Shown piece after piece: positions 1-10,400 of a DNA stretch of 64,000 nt. Below the pieces are notes generated by a model. It was given only the letters and a program-made list of their open reading frames with translations, had not been told where the DNA came from and ran no database searches. Position 1 is the stretch's first letter. The number at the start of each line of letters is the position of its first letter. The translations under genes and the position numbers were made by a program. The DNA is taken from the NCBI GenBank assembly GCA_004565275.1, contig SDOX01000002.1:1124884-1188883 (forward strand), in the 5' to 3' direction. The stretch comes from Nannochloropsis salina CCMP1776. Lineage: Eukaryota; Sar; Eustigmatophyceae; Eustigmatales; Monodopsidaceae.

Positions 1-28
1 CCCTTATGTGTTACCTTGCCCCTACTCG

Positions 29-1702
29 TCACGTTGAGTTCTGCCAAGAAGCAAAGGGCCAACGGGCATGCACATCCCGCCCTTCCACGACATCCGAGTA
101 ACCCAATCGGAGCTTTTCTATTGCCGCCCAAGCTACCATCACACCGTTGTCTGTGCACAACCGGGGGGGGGGCACTACTAGCTCCCAGTGCGGGAGGGGG
201 GCTTCCACCTCCATGGTCCCACCACCTTTGTTCTCGCTGCTTGCCTCATCCCATATTCTTTCCTGTTCCTTTTCCAGCCTCCTGGCCAAGCTTCTTTTCT
301 CACACAAAACCTGCAGGCGGGCCCGGATCGCCTGATTGGATGCCACCCCACCCACCACAGCCAAAGTGTGGACCCCGCGGCTCTCACTCTCCTTCATGGC
401 CAGGGTCAACCGCTCCTCCAAATGCTGGATCGCCACGTGCTGGAACGAAGCGGCCAAATCTGCTTTTGTCTTGGGGTCGAAGTCCTCCTCCTCCCCCAGA
501 TTTAGCGCCTCTTTCAGGCGTGTCACCGCCATCCGAAACGCGTTCTTTAACCCGGCGTAGGAAAAATTCAAATTCTTCTTCCCCCGCATCGGGACGGGCA
601 GCACTACCGCCGTGGGATCTCCTTCTCGGGCGAGTCTTTCCATGGCCGGACCCCCCGCGGCGCCCGTTCCGATCTTCAAAAGGCGGGCTGCCTTGTCGTA
701 GGCCTCGCCCAGGGCGTCATCCAGGGTCCCGCCCAAGGTGCGATAGCGACCCACCCCCCAACATTCCAGAAGCATGCAGTGGCCTCCCGACACAAGGAGG
801 GCCAGAAAAGGGAAGCGGGCTTGTGGGGGGATGGGGGACGATGCACTGGTCCCGGTAGCCTCCTCCTTGGGTTCCCGTGAATCGAGAGGTTGCCCGAAGC
901 GTGCCATCAGACAATGCGCTTCCAAGTGGTGTACAGCCACGAAAGGTTTGTGGAAGGTCGTCGCCAAGGCTTTGGCGGTCTCGGTGCCAACCCTCAGGCA
1001 AATTTCCAGGCCCGGTCCTACCGTTACCCCGACCGCACCGACCTCCGCCACGGAAGCCATCCCGGCCTTCTTTAGCGCCTCCTCGACCATGCTGTCGATG
1101 ACCGAGGCATGGGCATCCCGCGCCAAGCCTGGCACCACCCCGCCCCATTGCTCATGGATTTTGTATTGCGAAGCCAGTGCCTCCCCCAAAATGACCCCGT
1201 CGGAACGGACGACAGCCACGCCCGTGTCGTCGCAACTGGTTTCGATCCCAAGCACCGTGAATACAGGATCTTCCGGGCTGGTTGTGGGTAATCCCGAGGC
1301 GGCTTGGACAAAATTGTCCGCGGAGAAGGATGGGTATTGCCCCGTGTCGGTGCCTTTGGCCATCCCTACGAAGTCTCGGGAGGCTTTGGAGGCCCCGGAC
1401 CCAGCGGGGCGTCGACGTCGGCGGGTACTAGAGGTGACGGAAGCAGGGGCTTGGCTTGTCCCTGTAGACGTTTGTCCGTCAGGGTTACCAGCTGAATGAG
1501 TAGTGGGATCCATGCCCGCCTTGGCAGCCGTAGGAGTGGTAGGAAAGAAAGCTTTGCGGGTCAGTGACCATGATATCCTCTTGGTGCTTGCCTCCATCCA
1601 GCCAAGCCCAGGCCGTGCCAGCTGAAATGCTGAGATTCGCGATAACATGATGACATAGACGGCCTTCAGGGCTTTTTTCCATCTAACGGTCAGTACGAGC
1701 AT
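29..1702 (-). CDS. tRNA N6-threonylcarbamoyladenosine transferase, organellar TsaD/Qri7 type
   Basis: This enzyme moves the threonylcarbamoyl group from threonylcarbamoyl-AMP to A37 of ANN-decoding tRNAs (t6A). The single open frame has 557 codons. The Kae1/TsaD core begins near residue 145 with LGIETSCDDT. The metal-binding HxxxH motif is seen as VHHLEAH, followed by LVSGGHC, a TLDDALGEAYDKAARLL block, VGGVASNQAIR and the late metal/ATP motif CTDNGVMVAWAA. The first 140 residues are basic and Ser/Thr/Arg-rich and look like an organellar presequence; MLSRISAF at codon 19 (about 1648) is an equally good start. A Lys/Glu-rich insertion lies between the GGVASN and TDNG motifs, which are closer together in bacterial TsaD. 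A leader on a single-domain enzyme points to the mitochondrial (Qri7/OSGEPL1) or plastid form rather than the cytosolic KEOPS subunit. Divergent from the next gene. Confidence 0.9.
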   Translation of the reverse strand: MLVLTVRWKKALKAVYVIMLSRISAFQLARPGLGWMEASTKRISWSLTRKAFFPTTPTAAKAGMDPTTHSAGNPDGQTSTGTSQAPASVTSSTRRRRRPAGSGASKASRDFVGMAKGTDTGQYPSFSADNFVQAASGLPTTSPEDPVFTVLGIETSCDDTGVAVVRSDGVILGEALASQYKIHEQWGGVVPGLARDAHASVIDSMVEEALKKAGMASVAEVGAVGVTVGPGLEICLRVGTETAKALATTFHKPFVAVHHLEAHCLMARFGQPLDSREPKEEATGTSASSPIPPQARFPFLALLVSGGHCMLLECWGVGRYRTLGGTLDDALGEAYDKAARLLKIGTGAAGGPAMERLAREGDPTAVVLPVPMRGKKNLNFSYAGLKNAFRMAVTRLKEALNLGEEEDFDPKTKADLAASFQHVAIQHLEERLTLAMKESESRGVHTLAVVGGVASNQAIRARLQVLCEKRSLARRLEKEQERIWDEASSENKGGGTMEVEAPLPHWELVVPPPRLCTDNGVMVAWAAIEKLRLGYSDVVEGRDVHARWPFASWQNST

Positions 1703-2420
1703 CTACACCGAAGAATATATTGTGCTGCTAAAGACAGAGTGCGAAACCCGTACGTCTGGGCACGGTTATAGCACCACCTACCGAGCGGTTAACCTTCGTG
1801 ATCCGTGGTAAAACTGCCCCGATGGGAAATCAAGTCCTCCACGCAGACCCTTCAGGATCTATGTAAGTGTACAAATATTTATGAGAGGAAGTACAAATAA
1901 GTACCCGTAAGCCGGGTAAAATCATCGCAAGTCTGGAGGACGGCGAAGCCGTTGCTTCCTCTCAGTCAAGTGCAACGAGAAGGGGAAACGAGCTTTATCT
2001 TTTCTACGTCAGCATTTAATGCCATTTGCTTACAGAAATGTGATAGCAAAGGGCTCGTTGTTATTTTTCCAAAGCCATGTACATTAATCAGCAATCCTTT
2101 TTTGGGAAGGGTTGAATGCGAGGGCAGCTGCGCTCGTCAGAACAGTCAAGGCTCTTACTAACTACGAGATGGATTGCGCCGATTGAAACTTGTGCACAAG
2201 TACACGCTTCTTCGTGATAGAGGATACATTATATGTGAATCTTCAGGGTTGCAAGTAGGTTAAGTAAGAACGTGTGATAATTATAACCTTCCTATGTTTT
2301 TTTAATGCTTTTAAAATGTTGTCAAAGAGCAAGTTGAAGGTAATCAACCCCGGACACCACATTAACTGATCAAAGCACGATCAACCACGCACACACAGAG
2401 TGTTGAAAGCTACAAAGTTA
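1703..2420. promoter_or_regulatory. Divergent intergenic region, no gene seen
   Basis: This 718-base gap separates two divergent genes and must hold both promoters. It is more AT-rich than the flanking exons, especially 2270-2340. No conserved reading frame, RNA gene or repeat was recognised. Confidence 0.4.
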
Positions 2421-3082
2421 ATGAACACCGTGCACAGGTACGTGACCCTTGTGCGTCTTGTCCCCCGGTTGTTTTCTAATCCAAAGCTGTCCAAACCCGT
2501 CATTGCCGGCCTCTGTCATCCAACCTCCCATATACTCTCCGTAGTGTCAATGCCGGGTGGGCGGCTTTCGCCTTTGCAACATTAAGTGGGGCCTATATGG
2601 GATGGCGACGGTTCTTGAAGGAAGATGCTGAGCGGAAAGTGGAGTGGGAGCGTATCCAGGTTCTCGAAAACGAAAAGCTTCGAAGGGAGGCCGAAGCCCT
2701 TGCAAAACTGGCGTCAGAACGAAAAGAAGCACGGCAACGGGAGCAAAGTGCCAAGCCAATAAGAAGCCGGCCTTCACGAAAACCTTTATCAGAAACCGTG
2801 GGTATTTCCGCATCGAGCACTCCAGCACCAGCTGCCCCTGTCCCCCTTTCCACGTCTCTCCGGCACCGGATCACGGCGAAGATCCTCCAAAGTGAGGAGG
2901 AGGCGGCTCATGGGGCAGAGGATGATATGACAAGCGCGCGCAACCCGTCTTTCCACGCGAAACTGGTCGAAAATGATGCCAGTGGCTGGGGAGAGGCCAG
3001 AATTGTCAGGATCACTGAGCAACCGCCAGCTGCATTTATTGTAAATCAAGGTACAGGGGGAAGCAATGAAATCGAAACATAA
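2421..3082 (+). CDS. Small membrane-anchored coiled-coil protein, unrecognised
   Basis: The model has two exons, 2421-2437 and 2545-3082, joined by a 107-base intron (AG|GTACGTG ... CTCCGTAG|TG). The spliced product of 184 residues starts MNTVHSVNAGW. Residues 8-27 form one hydrophobic segment (GWAAFAFATLSGAYMGW). About 45 residues of charged helix follow, with Glu/Arg/Lys heptads that look like a coiled coil. The rest is Ser/Pro/Ala-rich and probably disordered. An N-terminal anchor plus charged helix is common in small mitochondrial or ER membrane proteins, but no family is recognised and no function is claimed. Without the intron the first ATG of the long frame would be 2597, which would cut the membrane segment in half; the phase-consistent splice is therefore preferred. 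Confidence 0.6.
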
Positions 3083-3560
3083 GAATGAAAGGAAGCGCTC
3101 GCCGCGGCTAATAACAAAAGCAAGGCATGACATGCACCAGGTTCTTCTTTGTTGGTGAACGTTGCTCCTCTCTCGCAGCATCTGCCCTCTTGGCGCCCGT
3201 GTGTCTGTTGCTTTCTCACACCCACCCACCCCCACATCACAATGCCCGTCTTGCCCACATGGTACCGTATTCTCTCGCCGCTAGTCTTTGTACTTGTAAA
3301 ATTTTCACACCTGCCTCCGTCCCCTTACTCCCTTCGCCTCCCTCTTCTCGTCGCAGGTCGCCCCCTCTAGTCCTTTGACGCCCATGCAGTGATGCCTCCG
3401 GCACCACTTCCCCTCCACATCCATCGCTCGGACGCAATATGGGCCCCTGTTTCCCTTTCTACACGTCAAAACATACGTTCTTCTTGCCCTGTGCCTCTCA
3501 GCGTTGCCTTTCCCCCACTGCTCTTCCCTCCTTCCCAATCAGCACGCAGCCCCGTTGGGC
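3083..3560. other. Convergent 3' intergenic region
   Basis: 478 bases between two convergent stop codons. Pyrimidine-rich on the + strand from 3150 to 3560, consistent with 3' UTR sequence. No gene seen. Confidence 0.4.
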
Positions 3561-4880
3561 TCACAGCACTTCGGCCGACCCCAAGGCAGAGCTTCCCCCT
3601 GCACCGCGGACGCCACCATCCGTCCCATCCACCTCCAGCCCTTGGTTGTGCGCCGCTGCCCGTCGACGTCGCCGGCGCGTCACCGCCACCGCGGCGGCAA
3701 TCCCCACCAGGGCCACGAGCGCGATGATTCCTCCCGCTAAAAGGGCTGCCTTGGGGGAGCGATGCCTTGTATTTTTGCTCGCCTCCGGGCCCATGGGCGC
3801 CGGGGCACGCACTGCCACCGACGGATTGTCCACGCCCGGACCCGATGGCACGAACGGGGGGCGGGGTGAGGTGGAGGAGGGAGAGGGGGAGGATGGGGAG
3901 GAGGGAGGGAGGCTGGGAGCGCGTGGAGGGGGTGGAACGTGAGGATCGCTGTTCTCGGCAGGTGTGGTGCTGACGTTGGCCTGGGGCGTGACCACGGAGG
4001 GAAGCGGCGACGATGGGGTGTCAGGGCGGGAGGGCAAGGTGGACGGGAGGGAGGGCGTGGTCGAGGGGCGGAGGGAGGACGTGGTGTTGGCGGTGCTGGT
4101 ACGGGTCCCGTCCCCCGAGACGATGGTGGAAGGCAGACCCATGCCGTAGTAGAGGGTAAAGGAGATACAACCCGTGCCAGGCGTCCCGGCCACGACGGGA
4201 TCCATGGCGGGGCTTTCGCACAAGACCTGTCGACGACCGGAGGGCGGCCAGGGCCCCACCAGGCGCAAAGGCCCCAGACATGCCTCGTCCCCGAAGTAGT
4301 CTTGATCGCGCACTCGGAAGGTGAGTTTGGTGTTGGACTCTACGCACCCGAACTCTAGAACTTGGTTCCAGCTGGGAGAAGCTTCGTTGTCAACGGTCCT
4401 TGTCACTTTGGAGACAGCGAGGCGGTCTGCGCGGGGGAGAGGGGAGGGAGGGAAATAAAACTAATCAAAGAACTTGCAGCATTGCGAGAAATCCTCCCCC
4501 AAAAAAGCTAAAATGGATGCACGAAATCGTTCAATCGAATGTGTAAGTTTGAAAAGTGACAACGAGCGCGTACGATTACACATCGACAAGGGAAGAATGC
4601 GATGATAGATCCTGTCTCCAGCTTCCTCACGGCACAAAGGGCATCCCAAGACACCCCTGCCGTCATTTCACTCACCTTGACCGACACTAACAATTGCGTA
4701 AGGATCTACGTTGTCGAAATAGTCCGTGCATGCCGTCAATTTATCGGTGCCGTGCACTTGGATATATAGCCGGGTTTCGCCCAACCCACATCCAGAGAGA
4801 GGCTGCGCGCCCGTGGACGAAGTCAGCAATGCAACGACACAAAACATTCTCCCAAGAACCACATGGGTGTTGCGATGCAT
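3561..4880 (-). CDS. Secreted-orientation C2-domain protein with C-terminal membrane anchor
   Basis: Two exons, 4880-4676 and 4426-3561, with a 249-base intron (CAAG|GTGAGTG ... CCGCGCAG|AC); the splice restores an unbroken C2 domain. The 356-residue product begins with a signal peptide (MHRNTHVVLGRMFCVVALL, cleavage near TGA|QPL). The C2 fold spans about residues 30-160: GETRLYIQVHG, DYFDNVDPYAIVSVG, SPSWNQVLEFG and the third loop RDQDYFGDE. Aspartates at the expected loop positions suggest Ca2+/phospholipid binding. A long Pro/Ser/Thr stalk (about 171-270) leads to one transmembrane helix (about 294-318), then RRRRRR and a short tail. The order signal peptide, C2, stalk, anchor places C2 outside the cytosol, which is unusual because most C2 domains are cytosolic. 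No exact family is recognised. Confidence 0.75.
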
Positions 4881-5633
4881 AGTTGGCCTATCTCGTAGTA
4901 ACCGTGCCCTAAATGGTGGGAATGGAGGGGATGTTTTAGAAAAAGGGAGGTGACCAACTTGATGAAGCAGGGCTGTTCTGCTTGATCTTGTAGTTTGATG
5001 CATTGAAAATTCCACAACACCACGCACTGAAAGAGCGTTGTCCTGGAAGCGTCATCTTAAGAGCTCATTGACTTTACAGTATGCATGGCACGTGTCCTGA
5101 CGCAATCCCTTTGCGCGTGAAAGCCGCGCTAACATCGCGTGTGCCCGAATGTTGTGTGCTGCATGATATCTCTCTCATCATCGGATCGGAAGATATCTTT
5201 TCCCGAAGCAACCTTTTCCTCCACCAAGTCACCAATTCCATCGTCCCACGTCGTCCACTCGACATCGAAAGATGTTGTGTTGGAAAACAAAGAGTAATAA
5301 ATTCATGGCATGCAATCAAGGGTCCTTCTAACACGTGGATATGGCCTTGTGGTGTGCTGGAACTTGAGACATACCGATCAGTGCGAACTATTCCCGGCTA
5401 GAAGCGAGCAGCACGTTGTCGCTGGCGTCAAATTTCTGCTACACTTTCTCTTTCACCCTTCAGCATCCCTAACAACTAAAATGAGCTAGCTGTAGGCTGA
5501 TTTCCAGGGATGAGGATGAGGAATTCTTATGATTCTCTTGCTCACAAGTGCTTACACATATTGATAGGTCACTCTCGCAAGACTTCACGTCCTCTTGGTG
5601 CCTTCAACTGCTCCCTTGATAGACCAGGACCGT
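4881..5633. promoter_or_regulatory. Divergent intergenic region between C2 gene and GPD gene
   Basis: 753 bases upstream of two divergent genes. An open frame of 106 codons (5081-5401, +) and an antisense one are present but show no domain, leader or splice logic; both are treated as chance. No RNA gene recognised. Confidence 0.4.
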
Positions 5634-7352
5634 ATGGCCACATTACACATTTCTAACCTGACGCTAACCATCTACAACCATGGGATATTTGTTTTGATGT
5701 CCGCTGCTTTATCCTTTCTTTTGATAGTTTGGAGATTATCCCTGGCTGAAGCGAGCCGATCTCACCATTTTCAAGGACCGTCTTCTAACCCCGTGAAGCC
5801 TCACAGTATAACTATCGTGGGTAGCGGCAACTTTGGATCCGCAATAGCCCGCCTTCTGGGGCGAAATGTTTTGCGGTCGCCCAAACACTTCAGGTCGGAG
5901 GTGCGCATGTGGGTCTTTGAGGAAGAGCTGGACGACGGGCGGAAACTCAGCGACGTCATCAATGCTGATCACGAGAATGTGAAGTATTTGCCGGGCATAC
6001 AACTACCTACAAACGTTCGTGCGGTCCCAGACCTAAGTGATGCTGTCCGAAATGCATCCATTGTCGTCTTTGTGCTACCGCATCAATTTCTTCCCAGCTG
6101 TAAGTGCGTCAGGGGAGGGGAAGAGAAGTGGTGGGTACGACGAGAAACCTGCGCAAACATGTCTATGAAGTAATGTGACTGTGGCTGCGAGAGATGATGT
6201 TCAATGTCTAGACACTCACTAGTGATATAGATATATTTGAGGGAGGGATAGGAAGGAGGAGGGTGGAAAGGGAGGGAAGAAGGGAGGGAGGGAGGGAGGC
6301 GGGGGAAGCCATCTCAATGTACCCATGTCTCTGGCCCACCGATGTATCAAAAGAGACGATTCTCGGGCTTGATTTTTTGTTTGTGTGTAGGCTGGTTTTA
6401 AGTAGTCTTCTTCCTGTCGCACATCGCACACAGTGCTTCCGCGGATCTCTTCGTGCCTACACCGGGGGGCCATGGCTGTCTCCCTCGTCAAGGGACTGGA
6501 CTTCGACGACGAAGGGCCCGTCCTTATCACGGACATGATCCGTGAGGGTTTGGGTGAGGATGTCTCCGAAGTCTGTGTCTTGATGGGCGCCAACGTGGCG
6601 GATGAAATGGCCCGGGACGAATTTTGTGAGGCGACCTTGGGGTGCCCCGATCCCGAAGGCGCTGGGGCGGTGGTTCAGCAGCTTTTCGATTGCCCCACCT
6701 TCCGTGTGGAAGTAACCCCGGACCCGATCGGCGTGGAGCTCTGTGGAGCCCTCAAGAATGTGGTGGCCTTGGCGGCCGGATTCTGCGATGGCTTGGACTG
6801 GGGCGGGAATACCAAGGTGGGTCTCGGCGGGAAGTGCGTGGGGTGGGCCATCAAAACCCTCTTGGCTTCGCCACTCACCGCTGACAATTGGGACGGATTG
6901 AGGGGTCGAGCCTTACTTTGGATCGTACGTTCCACATTTCCCAAGGTCACTGACCTGGGTCTCCTTCCTTTGCCAATCCGGTGCGCTCACAGGCAGCCAT
7001 CATCCGGCGGGGCCTGGAGGAAATGCGGCTATTCTGCAAACTGTTGCATCCCAGCGTACGGGACATGACGTTTTTCGAGAGCTGCGGGGTGGCAGATTTG
7101 ATCACAACCTGCTACGGTGGGAGGAACCGAAAATGTGCGGAAACGTTCGCCAGGGCGGGGGGTGCCATGGGTTGGGATGAGATTGAGAAAGAGGAGCTGG
7201 GGGGACAGCACTTGCAGGGACCTCAAACGACGTCGAAGCTACACAAAGTGCTCGAGCAGAAGAAGTGGCTGAGTAGGTTCCCCCTCTTCCGGTCTGTGTA
7301 CCAGATCGCCTACCAGGGAAGGCCGCCCGCCACCTTGGTTCAGGATTTGTAA
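5634..7352 (+). CDS. NAD-dependent glycerol-3-phosphate dehydrogenase
   Basis: This enzyme interconverts dihydroxyacetone phosphate and sn-glycerol-3-phosphate, supplying the backbone for membrane lipids and triacylglycerol. Three exons, 5634-6099, 6434-6816 and 6993-7352, give 402 residues; introns are AGCT|GTAAGT...CACACAG|TG and CCAAG|GTGGGT...GCTCACAG|GC. Both junctions restore conserved blocks: FVLPHQFLPSLLPR and GGNTKAAIIRRGLEEM. The Rossmann motif VGSGNFGSAIA is at about 62-72, then AVSLVKGLDF, MGANVADEMA, the catalytic-lysine region ELCGALKNVVALAAGF, and FESCGVADLITTCYGGRNR. The N-terminus carries a hydrophobic stretch (about 18-40), a signal peptide or anchor rather than a soluble cytosolic start; the ATG at about 5697 would make it a cleaner signal peptide. 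This suggests ER or plastid routing. Its stop is only 75 bases from the convergent neighbour's stop. Confidence 0.88.
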
Positions 7353-7427
7353 CATGCGTGACTCGTAAAGCAACAACTCAGGACATTCATAACCTTCTGT
7401 TACTATATACATGTGTATTTGCTTTCA

Positions 7428-10400
7428 TCAACAATCCTTGTGCCGCCGGATTTTGAGCTGCAAGTGCATTTTCCCGACAGCTTTGCCTTGCTTGGATATC
7501 AAAACCTCCACTCCCTCGGGTGGGACTTGGCCTCTCCGTTGCCACACCGCTCTGACCCATTTGCGGGCTCGCAGGCTCGCGGACGTGCCTGCAGGTAAGG
7601 TATTGACAAACGCTTGCCTGAGGCAAATAACCCCTTGGCCTACCTCCACCCCTGTCCGTGGTTCCACAATCCTGACCAAGGCGTGACGGGAGACCTCCGG
7701 GAGCACCAAGACGTCAAATGTTAGACCTTGGCTGCTCGCGAGCTCTCCCCAGTCTACTCGATGGCATCTTTGCATGCCCCTTGAGTCGAGTGCCCTGCGG
7801 ATTTGATCACGGACCCTTCGAATCCCCGAGTCGTCTTCCTCCTCCAGAAGTGCCTTTTCCAAGTCTTGGATCTTGGCGTCCTCGACGAAGGGATCTTCGA
7901 GGACACACGGGAAGTAAACGGTCACTTTCCACCCGGTCTCTGCTCCGATGATAAGTTTGGATGACGACGTGCTCTTGTTTCTGACGGAGGGTGTACCAGT
8001 TGGGTGGCTGCTTGAGCAAGGCGGTGCTCTTTCCTTGAAAGTGGACACATTTCTCGGAGGATTCCCTCGCGCCAAGAAAGGTTGATCGCGGTAGGGCGTG
8101 TAACGCGCTCTGGACAATTGCACACGCCACGTGGAGGCCCCGGCGTAGTCCATTGGTGTTTCAGGCGAGACCGTGCCAACTTCTGGGGAATCCAAACGAA
8201 ACCCGATCCGCCTGCGGTTCACGGTCAGTTGAAAGGCTGCAGATACCGGTCGATGATCGGAGCCTCGGACGTGTTCACACATGCGGTAGGCGATCAGGCG
8301 CAGGTAGCATCGCACGTCTGAGAGGGAATGGAAGAGAATTCTGTCCGTGTAGGAGGGTACGCGCTCTCCGTCCCCTTTTTTGACCAACACGTAGGCATCC
8401 GCCATCCGTTTGGCGTCGCTGAAATCGCCGGCACATCCCCCCCGGCGCCACCGGAACGAGGGCGGGAATGTCAAGGGCCCCTCGCGAAAATCGGCGAACA
8501 CTTGGCCCGTCCGTATTTCCCGCCTCAGCTCGTCCTCCTCCTCCACCCAACCCCACAAGGAAGAAGTCGAAGTTGAAGCTTTCGAGGTGAACACCAGAAA
8601 CTGGTCTTGGGACGAAGAGAAGGACGAAAACGCGTCGCTGGTTATCCCTCCGCTGCTGTGCTGCCTCCGCCCTCGAACCCCCCGGTCAAACCATCTCCAC
8701 CTCGACCCTTCGGGGGATTTCGCTCGCTTCCCACTTTCTTTTCTCTCTGAAGAGTCAGAATATGACAAAGCAGGGTCCCTGGTAGCCGCAGTAGATCCCT
8801 CGTCCGTCACGTGTCTTTCGGAATCCGAGGCTACGGGGTCGCCTGTAGGATCTCTCCCCTTGCTATTGTCCCGTTCGCTTTCTGATGTGATGTCGATTGA
8901 ACCCTTGTTCGCACTCGAAAATGAAGAGATGTCGCTCCCGATGTAGGAAGATGCGTTTGACAGATAAGAAACAACAGCTCGCTCCTCCTCCGCGTGAGAG
9001 AAGAATTGCATGTAGTCTTTGCTCACCCAGTTCATTCCCTGATCCACTACATCAGCTCTTTGGTCGTGGCCTCCCTCCTTGTCATAGACATGGTCGTTGT
9101 CTTCGTGCCGCCTGTCATTTTCGGCTTGGTCCCAGGGGCGTGTACTCACCCATAAGCTATCTTCGTCACCAATTTCACCCGCTTTATTCGCCTGTGTAAT
9201 GGATGTATCGACCGCCTCACTCCTCTCACTCTCGCCTTCCTGCCACACGGAAGCTCCCATCTGGCGAACAGTTCGAGCGACGCGCTCCACGACTTCATGT
9301 GCCCGTAACCGCATTCGGAAATTCAGATCCCCCAATATGAACTGTGTTCAATGCGTGATTAGGTATCGAAGCTGTTAACACTTGTCATACAGGCCGGGGC
9401 ATTGTTCGACACTCCGCCATCGTGACATAAGTACGACAAGCCGTGCCTGCTATCTCCCGAGAAAATCGACTCTTCCGCTCCCATATGCCCTAATCATGCT
9501 GCCTACCGTGTGATGATGTTGGAGATGGACGTCGAATCCTTCGTCATCCGTCAGCTTGACTTCCCGCAATGTCTGCCGAGCATTCTCCAGCCGTTCCAAC
9601 AGACGTTTCTTCCCACCAGAATCCGAGGCAAAATGGCAAGTGATGAAGGCCAAAGTGGCGTCATGGTACCGAAAAGAAAGCCCGGTCATGCCCTTGTTCC
9701 CAGCTTTCGTCACCACCAAATTTACCCCGTTCCGCACGCGGCTGACCTCGGCGCCCACTGCCGCGAAGGCCCCCGAAGCGACGTCCGACGCTCGTGCTAG
9801 TACGGTCAGGGCAATGTTCCCGTACAGCAGAGTGGCAGGACCTATCTCGGCGTTAAACATGTGGAACATCCCAGGGCCGCCCAGACGCTGGTGGAGCGCG
9901 GCCCGAAATTCTTCCACGCAGTGACATTCCTGGAGGCCAATGACGTACACGTCATACCCACGGGCCGGTATCCACTCCTCCAGACGGCCGCCGAGGGCGG
10001 CCAGATTTCTCACCGGGCCCGTGTTGAAAGTTGTTACAAACACCGCGACGGGCGAATAAGTGAGCATCTCGTTTTCGTTCCCGCCTTCGATAACCACATT
10101 CCCTTTGCGTGCCATGACAGACTCCAGGTATCGGACTGAGCTTAATTTGTTAGCACTTGCTATGGGTAACCGAGGTAGTGAACCAGGACCCCCTGTCATT
10201 GCTCCTCCTTCAGGGAAGCTTTGTCCTTGGTTGCATGTAGATATACAGAGCCACCTTGGTATCTTACGCACCATATAGCACCTCGCGCCCTGGAAAAGGT
10301 TGCCCAAAATCACAGCGTCGATGATGGGTTGCGTTGCGGCAACAAGCAGAAGGGATGTACCCACCGAAACAGGGAAGGCTTTGTCCTGGTAGAGGCTGCG

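Noticed and set aside
16-858. 280-codon plus-strand frame over the TsaD gene
   Set aside because: Pro/Arg-rich shadow without any motif.
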